A stretch of DNA of 64,000 bases, from assembly GCF_015471405.1 (NCBI RefSeq), contig NZ_BLVZ01000006.1, positions 124,001 through 188,000 of the forward strand. The letters run 5' to 3'. Position 1 is the first letter of the stretch, and the number at the start of each line of letters is the position of its first letter. A program made the position numbers and the translations under genes. Source of the DNA: Pseudomonas cichorii (GTDB lineage Bacteria > Pseudomonadota > Gammaproteobacteria > Pseudomonadales > Pseudomonadaceae). The notes under the pieces are model-generated. The model was not told where the DNA came from. It was given only the letters and a program-made list of their open reading frames with translations, and did not search any database. Below, piece by piece: positions 26,475 through 35,825 of the stretch.

Positions 26475-27887
26475 TTATTGCCAACCCCCACCCAATGCCA
26501 GAAACAGATCAATCTGCCCCATGGCCACCTGGGTATTGGCCGCCGCCAGTTGTGCGCGGACGTCGGTGTAGGTGCGGGTGGCTTGAAGGTCTGCCAGGAA
26601 CGAGGCGCGGCCGGCCTTGTAGAAGCGGTGGGTCTGGTCGGCGGCTTCCTGTGCCGATTGTTCGGCATCTTTCAAGGCATCGCGGCGGTCCAGCAGGGCG
26701 GTGTATTGCGCAAGGCCGGTCTGGGTTTCGCGAATGGCATTGAGGACCACGCCATCGAAGCGCGCCAGCGCCGCCTGGGTCGAGGCTTCGGCTTGATGGA
26801 TGCGGGCACGTGAGCCATTGGACGGGACGGTCCAGTTCAGCAGTGGGCCAAAACCCCAGCGATTGGCCGCCGGTTTACCGAGGTTTTCGAGGATGCCGAT
26901 GCTGCCGATGGTCGCGCCGATGCTGATGTCCGGGTACAGCTCGCCTGTGGCGACGCCGATCTGCGCGGTGGCCATGGCCAGATGACGCTCTGCCTGGCGC
27001 ACATCGGGGCGGCGTTTGAGCAATGCTGCGCCGTCGCCCACCGGCATGACTTGCGCAATATGCGGCAGCTCGTTGCAGGTGCTGACCCCGGCAGGCAGTT
27101 TTTCCACTGGTCGAGCCAGCAGCATCGACAGGCGGAACAACCCGGCCTGACGCATGGCTTCGTAGCGTGGCAGCTCGGCGCGCAGGGATTTGAATTGCGT
27201 CTGTGAGCGGGTGACCTGGGTTTCATCGCCGCGCCCTGCATCGCGCAGGCGCTGGTTGAGGGTCACGCTCTGTTGTTGCAGGTTCAGCGACTCCTGAGCG
27301 ATGTCATGTTCTTCATTGGCGGCGCAGATCTGCGTGTAAGCCCGCACGACATCGGCCACCAGGGTGATGCGTGCCGTATCGGCGGCGGCCTGGCTGGCAT
27401 CGATATTGGCCTGGGCGGCTTCGATACCGCGTTGCAAGGTCCCGAACAGGTCGAACTGATAGGACGTGGTCAGCCCCACATCGCCAACATTGGCGACCGG
27501 CACCTTGTCGGCCAGCAGAAAGGCTTCACCCGATTCCTGCAAGCGCTGGACACCGACTGTTGCGCTGTTGGTAAAACCACCGGCGGCCTGGGCTTCGGCC
27601 GTTTGATAGCGGGCGCGTTGCAGGTTGGCGGCGGCGACCCGCAGGTCGGTGTTGGAGGCCATGGCCTGTTGCACCAGTTCATCGAGTCGCGGGTCCTTAT
27701 ACAGACGCCACCAGTGTTCAGGCACTGGTGCCGAAACGGTATTGACCGACTGGCCCGCCAGTTCACCTTGCAGGTCCGGGCGATTGATCGCGCCGTCCTT
27801 GGGGAGCTCGTAGTTCGGCCCGACCATCTGGCAGGCCGACAACAGTAAACCCAACCCCAGCGTGGCCATGTGCGTGGCGTGTTTCAT
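26475..27887 (-). CDS. Efflux outer-membrane lipoprotein, NodT/OprM family
   Basis: TolC-type outer-membrane channel of a tripartite efflux pump. The lipobox is LLLSACQM with lipidated C19. The duplicated outer-membrane-factor repeat is visible (LVQQAMASNTDLRVAAANLQ; LLKRRPDVRQAERHLAMATA). Length 470 aa, normal. It is the last gene of a five-gene coupled operon; its ATG overlaps the HlyD gene stop. Confidence 0.92.
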   Translation of the reverse strand: MKHATHMATLGLGLLLSACQMVGPNYELPKDGAINRPDLQGELAGQSVNTVSAPVPEHWWRLYKDPRLDELVQQAMASNTDLRVAAANLQRARYQTAEAQAAGGFTNSATVGVQRLQESGEAFLLADKVPVANVGDVGLTTSYQFDLFGTLQRGIEAAQANIDASQAAADTARITLVADVVRAYTQICAANEEHDIAQESLNLQQQSVTLNQRLRDAGRGDETQVTRSQTQFKSLRAELPRYEAMRQAGLFRLSMLLARPVEKLPAGVSTCNELPHIAQVMPVGDGAALLKRRPDVRQAERHLAMATAQIGVATGELYPDISIGATIGSIGILENLGKPAANRWGFGPLLNWTVPSNGSRARIHQAEASTQAALARFDGVVLNAIRETQTGLAQYTALLDRRDALKDAEQSAQEAADQTHRFYKAGRASFLADLQATRTYTDVRAQLAAANTQVAMGQIDLFLALGGGWQ

Positions 27888-28768
27888 TGTGCCGCTCCCT
27901 GACGGTCGTCGATGATCGATACCGTGGCGGTGCGCCCGGCGATCATGCGGAAGTCCGAAGGCACCTCGTCAAAGGCGATACGCACCGGAATGCGCTGCGC
28001 CAGACGCACCCAGCTGAACGCCGGGTTGACGTTGGGCAGCAGGTTCGAGCCGCTGGTGCGGTCGCGGTCTTCGATACCGGCGACGATGCTCACCACATGG
28101 CCAGTCAGGCGTGCGTTGTCGCCGACCACGCGGATGTCCACGCTCTGGCCGATATGAATGCCGTCCAGCTTGGTTTCCTCGAAGTAGCCATCGATGTGAA
28201 AGGACGCGGTATCCACCACCGACAATACGGCGTGGCCTGCCGTCACGAACTCATGGGGACGCGGCGCGCGGTCGTTGAGATAGCCGTCCACCGGGCTGCG
28301 AATCACCGAGCGATCCAGATTCAGCTGCGCGGCATCTACTGCCACCTTTGCTTCATTGAGGGCCGACAGGGCGCGGGCTTCGCGGGACTGGCTTTCTTCC
28401 AGTTGCTCGCGGGCCACCAGATTACCCAGGCCACGGTTGCGCTTGTTCTCGCGGCGCGCCTGCTCCCAGGTTTCCTGGCGCTCGGCAACCGTTGCCTGCG
28501 CCTGACGCAAGACCAGCTGGAAGCGGTCCTGATCGATGGTGAACAACACCTGGCCCTTGCTGACCTGCTGGTTGTCGCCCACGTCGACTTTCTGGATCAG
28601 GCCGGATACGTCCGGGGCGATCTGCACGATGTCGGCGCGGATATGCCCGTCACGGGTCCAGGGTGCATACATGTAATACATCACCATGCGCCAGACGACG
28701 ACGGTGGCCAGCAGTACAACGAGCAGGGTCAGGACCACACGGCCCAAAGTCAGTAATGGTTTTTTCAT
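27884..28768 (-). CDS. HlyD/EmrA-type periplasmic adaptor (AaeA-like)
   Basis: Membrane-fusion protein linking the FUSC permease to the outer-membrane channel. It has an N-terminal anchor (residues 8-28), a barrel-sandwich half IAPDVSGLIQKVDVGDNQQV, a coiled coil (about 90-150) and the second lipoyl half RSPVDGYLNDRAPRPHEFV. Length 294 aa from the Met at 28768; the upstream extension overlaps DUF1656 coding sequence and is unlikely. It overlaps both neighbours by four bases. Confidence 0.92.
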   Translation of the reverse strand: MKKPLLTLGRVVLTLLVVLLATVVVWRMVMYYMYAPWTRDGHIRADIVQIAPDVSGLIQKVDVGDNQQVSKGQVLFTIDQDRFQLVLRQAQATVAERQETWEQARRENKRNRGLGNLVAREQLEESQSREARALSALNEAKVAVDAAQLNLDRSVIRSPVDGYLNDRAPRPHEFVTAGHAVLSVVDTASFHIDGYFEETKLDGIHIGQSVDIRVVGDNARLTGHVVSIVAGIEDRDRTSGSNLLPNVNPAFSWVRLAQRIPVRIAFDEVPSDFRMIAGRTATVSIIDDRQGAAQ

Positions 28769-28974
28769 GTCATCAGGTATCGACTGAGAGTATCCACGGC
28801 GCCGAGCAACAAAGCGTATAGACCTACGTTGAACAAAGCCCGGTGCCATACCAGGCGGTAGAAGTGGGCACGCGACAGCAACGCATGCACCCCGAGAAAC
28901 AGCAGATAGGCGATGCCCATCAGCGCCAGGAAGGTGGGCACGAAGATGCCGCTGATATCCAGATCACCAATCAT
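28765..28974 (-). CDS. DUF1656 small membrane protein (AaeX-like)
   Basis: 69-aa protein with two membrane helices (FVPTFLALMGIAYLLFLGVH and LFNVGLYALLLGAVDTLS). AaeX-type proteins regularly sit between the FUSC and HlyD genes of aromatic-acid pumps; their task is unknown. The ATG at 28974 overlaps the stop of the FUSC gene. Confidence 0.88.
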   Translation of the reverse strand: MIGDLDISGIFVPTFLALMGIAYLLFLGVHALLSRAHFYRLVWHRALFNVGLYALLLGAVDTLSRYLMT

Positions 28975-31058
28975 GACGGTGCTCCATCGATGCCATAGGG
29001 CGGTTGTTCGGTCGTTTCCCCGGCAACGCTGACGATCTCGACGCCTGGCAACAGCGCCAGGCGCAGGCCGCTCAAGGCATGCAGCAGGTGAATGCGCGCC
29101 GGGTCCTGGCCCATCCATTGATCGGTCAGCGAGCGACGCGCCCGGTCCATGGTCATCAGCAAGCCTTTGGGTGCTGGCAAGCGTTCGTCTGCCTTGATGC
29201 AGGCTTTGAAATAGCTGCCGACTTCATCCACCACCTGATTCAGCAAGCCTTGGGCAACGGCGGTGGCACGCGGCGTATAGGCCCGCAGATCGAGGATGTT
29301 GAGGGCGACCCGCAATTCGCGCAGGGCAATGCCGGAATCCTGGGCGGTAACGGTCAGGCGCGGCAGTTGCTGCATGAGGCGGTCGAGCATCTGCACGCCC
29401 ATGTGCCGGTGTTCGGCCAGGGTGGCCGGTTTGCTCAGGCTCACGATGTCGCGCCAACTGAAGCGGGTCAGGCGCTTGAGCGCCAGCTCGACACCGAACG
29501 GGCGGAACACCAGCGTCCAGATAAAGGCGAACAACAGGCCGGCAGGCCCTGCCAGATTGGCGTTGAGGAAGTTCAGAAAGTCGGCGTCATAAGCACTCTG
29601 GATGCTGATGAAGGACGAGGTGTTGACGATGGTCAGCAGCGTGCCGAGAAAGAAGCGCGGTTGCACCGTCAGCGTGCCTACACAAATGAACGGCACGGCA
29701 AAGGCCAGTACCAGCATCGGGAAATCATGCAGGTTGGGCAGCACCACGAACAGATACAGGCTGGCGAACACCACTGACAGCAGGGTCCAGAAAAAGAACC
29801 GGTAGATCTGCGGCGCCGGGTCGTCCATGGCAGCAAAGAAGCTGCAAGACACGGCGGCCAGAGCCACCGCGCTGGCGCCGTCTTTCCAGCCCAGCAGTAT
29901 CCACAGCATCGAAGCGGCGATAATCGCCAGCACCGTCGATGCCACCGAATACAGCATCAGGCCACGGTCCAGAAACGGCGTAAGCCGACCCAGACGCCAG
30001 TGCCGATAAACAGCGCGCCAGGGCGATTGATCGTCTGTGTCGATGGCGTATTGCAAGGTGCGGCAGTCGAGCCACAGGTCGATCCATTCGCTCAGCCGAT
30101 ACAGCGCGTTGGAAAGCAGCAGTTGCTCGCGTTCATCCAGTTGTGCGGAATCCGGTTGCAGGCGCTCCAGCTCGCGATGCAGCAACTGCCATTGCTCCAG
30201 TTGCGGACCTTTGGCGGTGTTGCCCAGCCAGTTGCGGGCTTCCACCAGCAGTGGCGACAGGCTAGCCAGCAGCTCTGGCGTGCGGCGCTCCAGTGCCCAG
30301 AGTGCGTCGTCGAGGGCATCGATCACCGGCAGCAAGTGAATCATGCGTCCGCGCAATTCCATGGCGTTGCGCACGGTCTGTTTGCGCGCGCCCTCATGGC
30401 TCAACTGGCTGATGATCAGCTCCAGCGAATTGAAGCTGCCGACCATGGAGTTGCGCAGTGCGCCGACTTCTTCGGCCTGAACACTGCGCCCCAGGAACCG
30501 CTCGCTGTAAGCGCTGGCATCGCTGAACCATTTTTCAGTCGTGGCCTGGAACACCGGTTTCAGGCGACGAGGCCAGAACATCGCACCGACCACGGCGGCA
30601 CAGATGATGCCCAGGAAAATCTCTTCGGTACGCGAGACGGCAATCTCGAAGACGGCTTGCGGGTTGTCCACCACCGGCAGGGAAATCAGCGGCATGGTGT
30701 AGCCCGCCAGCATCAGCGCGTAGCTGTTGGCGGTGCGCAGATGCAGGGAGAGAAACAGCAGGGTGCCAGTCCACAGGCCGATCACGATGGCCAGCAGCAA
30801 AGGCGTCTGTACGAAGACCGGCACCAGCAATACCGAGGCGGCGGCACCTGCCAGCGTACCGAGGGCGCGATACAGCGCCTTGGAACTGGTGGGGCCGACG
30901 AACGGGCTGGAAACGATATAGACCGTCGCCATGGCCCAGTACGGCCGTGGCATTTCCATGATCAGGGCGATATACAGCGCGAGCATGGCGGCGGCGAAGG
31001 TGCGCACGCCATAGAACCAGTCGCGGGCAGGTGGAAATCCTGCGAAGAAGCCGTTCAC
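28971..31058 (-). CDS. FUSC-family efflux permease (AaeB-like)
   Basis: 695-aa inner-membrane component probably exporting aromatic carboxylic acids or related stress compounds (by family; substrate not shown). Two blocks of membrane helices (about residues 15-170 and 360-510) are each followed by a cytoplasmic helical domain, the FUSC duplication. The GTG at 31058 is chosen: it overlaps the marR stop (GTGA), and VNGFFAGFPPARDWFYGVRT is the expected N-terminus. The open frame continues upstream only inside marR. Confidence 0.9.
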   Translation of the reverse strand: MNGFFAGFPPARDWFYGVRTFAAAMLALYIALIMEMPRPYWAMATVYIVSSPFVGPTSSKALYRALGTLAGAAASVLLVPVFVQTPLLLAIVIGLWTGTLLFLSLHLRTANSYALMLAGYTMPLISLPVVDNPQAVFEIAVSRTEEIFLGIICAAVVGAMFWPRRLKPVFQATTEKWFSDASAYSERFLGRSVQAEEVGALRNSMVGSFNSLELIISQLSHEGARKQTVRNAMELRGRMIHLLPVIDALDDALWALERRTPELLASLSPLLVEARNWLGNTAKGPQLEQWQLLHRELERLQPDSAQLDEREQLLLSNALYRLSEWIDLWLDCRTLQYAIDTDDQSPWRAVYRHWRLGRLTPFLDRGLMLYSVASTVLAIIAASMLWILLGWKDGASAVALAAVSCSFFAAMDDPAPQIYRFFFWTLLSVVFASLYLFVVLPNLHDFPMLVLAFAVPFICVGTLTVQPRFFLGTLLTIVNTSSFISIQSAYDADFLNFLNANLAGPAGLLFAFIWTLVFRPFGVELALKRLTRFSWRDIVSLSKPATLAEHRHMGVQMLDRLMQQLPRLTVTAQDSGIALRELRVALNILDLRAYTPRATAVAQGLLNQVVDEVGSYFKACIKADERLPAPKGLLMTMDRARRSLTDQWMGQDPARIHLLHALSGLRLALLPGVEIVSVAGETTEQPPYGIDGAPS

Positions 31059-31507
31059 GACTGGCCTGCGTTGTCGGGGTGAGCCGCATCGGCGAAGGCC
31101 TTGAACACGCGCAAGGTGGCTTCGAGGTCGGCGGAGTCGATGCCTTTGAGCACATCGGCGCGCAGGCGAGTGAGTTCCTGTTCGATTGCACCGGCCAGCT
31201 TGCGGCCGTCTTCGGTCAGGCTCAAGGCCTTGGCGCGGCGGTCGCTGGGGTCTTCGGTACGGCAGACGATGCCGGCAGAGCAGAGCTGGTCCAGCAGACG
31301 TACCAGTGTCGGGCTTTCCATGCCGGCGGCCTGGGCCACTTTCACCTGATGCACGCCGTCGCCCAGTCGGGCAATGGCCAGCAACGGGCCTGCGCAGGCT
31401 TCGGAAATGCCGTACGTGGACAGCGTGGTCTGGCAGATGCGCCGCCATTGGCGGGAGGCTGCGACCATGCCGCTGCTGATGGCTCTGTGAAGTGAATCGA
31501 GTGACAT
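31055..31507 (-). CDS. MarR-family transcriptional regulator
   Basis: 150-aa winged-helix regulator, first gene of the efflux operon and its likely local repressor. The recognition region is VAQAAGMESPTLVRLLDQLCSAGIV, followed by the wing EDPSDRRAKALSLTEDGR. A C-terminal helix (DLEATLRVFKAFADA) would complete the dimer interface. An imperfect palindrome cluster lies just upstream. Confidence 0.9.
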   Translation of the reverse strand: MSLDSLHRAISSGMVAASRQWRRICQTTLSTYGISEACAGPLLAIARLGDGVHQVKVAQAAGMESPTLVRLLDQLCSAGIVCRTEDPSDRRAKALSLTEDGRKLAGAIEQELTRLRADVLKGIDSADLEATLRVFKAFADAAHPDNAGQS

Positions 31508-31540
31508 GGGAAAACCGGAAATTTAGTTAGGAGCGATATT

Positions 31541-31581
31541 GTTAGCGAGGATATTAATAGCTTGCTAACTAATAATATCCT
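31541..31581. promoter_or_regulatory. Palindromic operator candidate upstream of marR
   Basis: Two nested inverted repeats: GTTAGC (31541-31546) with GCTAAC (31564-31569), and AGGATATTA (31548-31556) with TAATATCCT (31573-31581). A further TTAGTTAG lies at 31523-31530. The site is 35-75 bp upstream of the marR start, where MarR autoregulation would occur. Confidence 0.55.
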
Positions 31582-31635
31582 GTAACAAAGTCTTTCCGTC
31601 AACTGCAAATTTCCCGACGGTCGTGGAATCCAGCG

Positions 31636-33033
31636 TCAACTGCCGGTTTTGGCCTGATGGATCGGTAGCACGACCTTGAATGAAGTACCGGCTCCCACCT
31701 CGCTTTTGACGCTGATGCTCCCGCCATGCTTTTTGACGATGCCGTAGGAGAGCGACAGCCCTAGCCCGGTGCCTTTGCCCACGGGTTTAGTGGTGAAGAA
31801 CGGGTCGAAGATACGTTGCATGACCTGCGGCGCCATGCCCGAGCCATTGTCGGTCACCTGTAGCCATACCGTGTCGCCTTCCTGGCCGCTGCGAATGGTG
31901 ATCTGCCCGCGCTCGTCGCCGATGGCCTGAGCCGCATTGACCACCAGGTTCATGACCACCTGGTTTATTTGCGAAGGCAGGCACTCGATCTGCGGCAGAT
32001 CGCCGTATTCCTTGATCACGTCGGCCTTGTACTTGATTTCGTTGGCCGCGATGTTCAGCGTCGAGTCGATCCCTTGATGCAGGTCCGCCCACTGCCACTG
32101 CTCGTTGCTGTCTGCCCGGGAGAATGACTTGAGGTCCTTGACGATCTTCCCGGCCCGGTCGATCCCTTCCTTGGATTCACTGATCAGCACCGGGATATCG
32201 TCGATCAGGTAATCCAGTTCTATGCGTTCGCGCAGGGCGGTCAGTTGCTCCCGTTCAGGGCCTGCGGGGATGGCCTGTTCGATGTTGCGGTAGGCCAGCA
32301 GCATTTCCTTCACCTGGGCGAAATAGTTTTCCAGGGTGCCGAGGTTGGAAGAGATGAACCCGATCGGGTTATTGATTTCATGGGCGACCCCGGCCGCCAG
32401 TTGCCCGAGCGAGGCCAGTTTTTCCGACTGCACCAGCTGGCTTTCCAGGTGTTTGCGCTCGTCGATCTGATGTTGCAGCTCTTCGCTGGTGCGGGTCAGT
32501 TCCTCGGTTCGTTGCTCGACCAGTTGCTCCAGCCGGTCCATCTGTACGGACGCCAGTTCAGTCATTTCCCATTTGGTGGTGAGCACGTGGGCCAGTTGCT
32601 GGACTTCAATATCGTTGAAAGGCTTTTTGCGAGTCAGCAGCCGGTCATGGCCTTGCAGGCGGTCTATCAGGGTTTCCCATGAATAGTCCGACTGCGCTGC
32701 ACAGATCACGACTTGCAGGCGCGGGTCGATCTGCCAGAGTTTTTCGATGATCCGCACATCTTCCGCCAGATGCATGTCGACAAAGGCCAGTGCGTAGGGC
32801 AGGTCGTCATCCAGCGCCTGCTGTGCCCTGAACAGGCCATCTTCTGCGTCGTACACACAATCGAGCTGGTAGTGGTGGGTAATGATCGGCATGTCATTGC
32901 CGAACAGGGCGGCTTCGATCAGGTAAAGATCCGCCTGACCGCTGCTGTCCGGGACCAGCGCCTTGCGAAAGTCTTCGTGAGTGGCGGGGGTGCTGTCGAT
33001 CAGGAGGATGCGTCGGTTGGACAGGATTTTCAT
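31636..33033 (-). CDS. Sensor histidine kinase with degenerate N-terminal receiver
   Basis: 465-aa soluble kinase. An N-terminal receiver-like domain (RRILLIDSTPATHEDF, FVDMHLAEDV with D86, KKPF) is followed by a coiled coil (about 160-205) and a transmitter: phospho-acceptor His H218 in AAGVAHEINNPIGFI, the N box NLVVNAAQAIGD, DNGSGM and GKGTGLGLSLSYGIV. The start at 33033 has AGGTG 5 bp upstream and gives MKILSNRRILLID; the longer start adds a Cys/Arg-rich leader. It is divergent from an HD-domain regulator, its probable partner. Confidence 0.85.
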   Translation of the reverse strand: MKILSNRRILLIDSTPATHEDFRKALVPDSSGQADLYLIEAALFGNDMPIITHHYQLDCVYDAEDGLFRAQQALDDDLPYALAFVDMHLAEDVRIIEKLWQIDPRLQVVICAAQSDYSWETLIDRLQGHDRLLTRKKPFNDIEVQQLAHVLTTKWEMTELASVQMDRLEQLVEQRTEELTRTSEELQHQIDERKHLESQLVQSEKLASLGQLAAGVAHEINNPIGFISSNLGTLENYFAQVKEMLLAYRNIEQAIPAGPEREQLTALRERIELDYLIDDIPVLISESKEGIDRAGKIVKDLKSFSRADSNEQWQWADLHQGIDSTLNIAANEIKYKADVIKEYGDLPQIECLPSQINQVVMNLVVNAAQAIGDERGQITIRSGQEGDTVWLQVTDNGSGMAPQVMQRIFDPFFTTKPVGKGTGLGLSLSYGIVKKHGGSISVKSEVGAGTSFKVVLPIHQAKTGS

Positions 33034-33241
33034 GGCACACCTGCGGCAACGGTCGAGTGGGTGACAGGAAGCGTCCCTGACTGACTTGAGCATAGCGCTG
33101 CGGGTGAGCTTTCATCGGATTTAATCTCAAAGTGCTACTATTTTTTGAGTTCCAGCTATGCTCAGGGCAAGGTCGAAGCGCATGATGACCTGGCACTTCA
33201 CAAGAACAAATGTGCCACTACCGCTGAGCGAGGTACTCGCG

Positions 33242-34588
33242 ATGGACGACAAGTCTGTTTCTGCCGGTGCATTCAAGCCCAACGTGCTTCTGGTCGACGA
33301 CGAGGAGCTGATTCTCAGCAGCCTGCGCCGTCTGCTGCGAACCCAGGGGTACACCATCCACTGCGCCACCAGCGGCGAAGAAGCCCTGAACATCATGGCG
33401 CAACACCCCATCGATCTGGTGATGAGCGACGCACGCATGCCGCACATGGACGGCTCGACGTTGCTGGCCCGTATCCATGCGCTCTATCCCGGCACCATGC
33501 GTTTGCTGCTGACCGGTTATGCGGACCTGGACATGATCGTCAAAGCGATCAACGAAGGTGGCATTCATCGCTATATCAGCAAGCCCTGGAATGACGAAGA
33601 CATGCTGCTGACCTTGCGTCAGTCCCTGGCCCATCAGCATTCCGAGCGCGAGCGGCAACGCCTTGAGCAACTGACCCACGATCAGAACGAAGCGCTGCAA
33701 CTGCTCAATGCCACGCTTGAAAAGCGTGTGCTGGCGCGTACGAGCGAGGTGCAGCAGACCGCCGACATGCTCGACCTGGCTTACGACGAACTCAAGCACA
33801 GCTATGCCACGACTACCGAAGTCTTCTCGTTGCTGGTCAATCAGCGCCTGCCGGCGGACAAGCAGACCAACCGGCAAATCATCGATCTGGTACGCACCTA
33901 CTGCCAGGTTCACGGGCTGGACGAAGCCAGCCGACGCGACCTGTGCATGGCGGCCGCGCTGCACAATATCGGTAAGCTTGGCTGGAGCGACAGCATGATC
34001 GGCGCGCCTGTCGACCAGTTGTCCCACACCGAGCGTGAGCGTTATCGGGACTACCCGAAACAGAGCGAATCATTGCTCATGACCCTGGACCCCATGCGCG
34101 ATGCAGCCCGCTTGATTCTGCACCATCAGGAGCACTGGGACGGCACGGGTTTCCCGGACCGGCTCAAGGGCGAGGCGATTCCCTTCGGTTCGCGTCTGCT
34201 CAAGCTGGCGGTTGATTTCATCGAGTTGCAGCATGGCCTGATCCTGCAGCGGCGTATGAACAGTGATGAAGCGCTGGTGTTTATCCGCCAGTACAGCGGG
34301 CGCTGGTATGACCCGGGCTTGCTGGAAGGTTTCATCAAGGCTTGCGCGGTCTACCGCTCGGATATCACGTTGGGCGATCCGCTGGTCAAGGCCATGAAAC
34401 CCCGTGAGTTGAGTGCCGGCATGGTCCTGGCCCGTAACCTCAACGCTGATAACGGCATGCTGTTGCTCAATGCCGGCAAGGTGCTCAGCGAAGCTCTGGT
34501 CGAGAAGCTGATTGCCTTTGAAGCGATGGAAGGTGCGGCTTACACCGTGTTCATTCGCCTGCCTGAACCGGCTCTTTGTGCTGTCTGA
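33242..34588 (+). CDS. Response regulator with degenerate HD-GYP domain
   Basis: 448-aa RpfG-like protein. The receiver has D63 (VMSDARMPHMD) and Lys in YISKPW; a coiled coil (about 130-185) leads to an HD-GYP-type domain. Key residues deviate: the HD dyad reads HN (H241-N242 in AALHNIGKLG), and the GYP motif reads GFP in HHQEHWDGTGFP (294-305). Loss of the metal-binding Asp argues against normal c-di-GMP hydrolysis. ATG 33242 has GAGG upstream and avoids an unlikely leader from 33158. Divergent from the histidine kinase gene. Confidence 0.85.
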   Translation: MDDKSVSAGAFKPNVLLVDDEELILSSLRRLLRTQGYTIHCATSGEEALNIMAQHPIDLVMSDARMPHMDGSTLLARIHALYPGTMRLLLTGYADLDMIVKAINEGGIHRYISKPWNDEDMLLTLRQSLAHQHSERERQRLEQLTHDQNEALQLLNATLEKRVLARTSEVQQTADMLDLAYDELKHSYATTTEVFSLLVNQRLPADKQTNRQIIDLVRTYCQVHGLDEASRRDLCMAAALHNIGKLGWSDSMIGAPVDQLSHTERERYRDYPKQSESLLMTLDPMRDAARLILHHQEHWDGTGFPDRLKGEAIPFGSRLLKLAVDFIELQHGLILQRRMNSDEALVFIRQYSGRWYDPGLLEGFIKACAVYRSDITLGDPLVKAMKPRELSAGMVLARNLNADNGMLLLNAGKVLSEALVEKLIAFEAMEGAAYTVFIRLPEPALCAV

Positions 34589-35156
34589 GCAGGAGCCGAT
34601 TCATTCGTGAGGGGCCTGTATATCCCAAGAGAGTCCATCGCCTTCAATGACGTCTCGCGACAGAAGTCGCCCCTTCACTGAGTAGGAGCGAATTCATTCG
34701 CGAGAGGCCCCTATATCCCCAGGAAATTTATCGCCGGAAGCTATGCGGTCGGGGGCTTTTGCTGTGCCCAAAAGGCGATGAACGGTCGTCGTGACAGTCC
34801 GTGGTGTGAAAAGTGCCTGGATTTTTAAAAATAATTGCTACCGTCTGTCGGTAAATTCCCGCAAAAAACAGCCGTTCTGGCGATGGCCATTCAAAAAAAT
34901 GACGCGATCCGTTTGTGATCATTTCCAAATGAATGGCCGCTTAGAGCAAAAATCGCAGTTGTCAAACTTTGGATACAAATAACATCAAAGTAGTGGCTTT
35001 GGGGTGTTGATGACTTTCTTTTGACGCCAATTTAACGTTGGGCGGTGTTTAAAAAAGAAACGATTCAGCCGATAGTCAGGACGAATCCAGCGGGCGCCGA
35101 ACGCCCGTTCCAGAGCCATCCTGCCGGTGCGAATTGCGCACCTTGCGAGCAACCCC
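34589..35156. other. Intergenic region with two family-B REP halves and an A+T-rich stretch
   Basis: Two same-orientation, related segments lie at about 34589-34625 (AGGAGCCGATTCATTCGTGA...) and 34682-34720 (TAGGAGCGAATTCATTCGCGA...), each followed by a GGCC-TATATCCC block. 34790-35060 is A+T-rich and probably contains the promoter of the PL7 gene. No gene seen. Confidence 0.6.
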
Positions 35157-35825
35157 ATGATCGACCTCGCCACCTGGAATTTGTCCGTACCCGTCGGAAC
35201 GCCAGCCACCACCATCGATACTCCCAAACTTATGGGCGGTTATCAGGATGGTTACTTTCGCTCAGGAAACACGCTGTTTTTCTGGGCGCCGGTTACCGGC
35301 TCCACCACGGAAAATGCCAAGTACCCGCGTACCGAGTTGCGCGAGACCACGGCGGATGGTCGAGCCTACAACTGGGCTTACTCGAGTGCGGACAATTTTC
35401 TGCGTGCGTCGCTGACGGTCAATCAGGTGCCTTCGAGCGGCAAGATCGTGATTGGCCAGATCCACTGCTACGGCAGCACCGAGCCGTTGCTCAAGGTCGA
35501 GTACCAGTTCAAGGAGAAGTTGCAGACCGGCAATATTGTCGCCAAGTTTCGACGCAGCCCGGATGCAGAAATCGAAGTCATCATGATTGCCCAGGGTGTT
35601 CCGCTCAACGAGCGCTTCAGCTACAGCATCCACCTGACGCCTGGCGGGAGTCTCACGGTCAATGCCTACGACCATATCTGGAACGCCAGCCTTGATTCGG
35701 CCTGGAGCACCAAGCTGTTCTACTTCAAGGCGGGGGTCTATACCCAGGACAACACCGGGTACACGACTGAAGGGGGCGCGGCTACGTTCTACAAGCTGAC
35801 CATTGCCCACGACAAGAAGGCTTAA
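35157..35825 (+). CDS. Polysaccharide lyase family 7 (alginate lyase)
   Basis: 222-aa jelly-roll alginate lyase. The three catalytic-cleft motifs are present: RTELRE (58-63), QIH (101-103) and YFKAGVYTQ (189-197, catalytic Tyr probably Y195). No signal peptide is visible from either possible start (35127 or 35157), and no additional domains are present. The stop overlaps the convergent sensor-kinase stop on the palindrome TTAA. Substrate specificity (M, G or mixed) cannot be read from the sequence. Confidence 0.88.
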   Translation: MIDLATWNLSVPVGTPATTIDTPKLMGGYQDGYFRSGNTLFFWAPVTGSTTENAKYPRTELRETTADGRAYNWAYSSADNFLRASLTVNQVPSSGKIVIGQIHCYGSTEPLLKVEYQFKEKLQTGNIVAKFRRSPDAEIEVIMIAQGVPLNERFSYSIHLTPGGSLTVNAYDHIWNASLDSAWSTKLFYFKAGVYTQDNTGYTTEGGAATFYKLTIAHDKKA

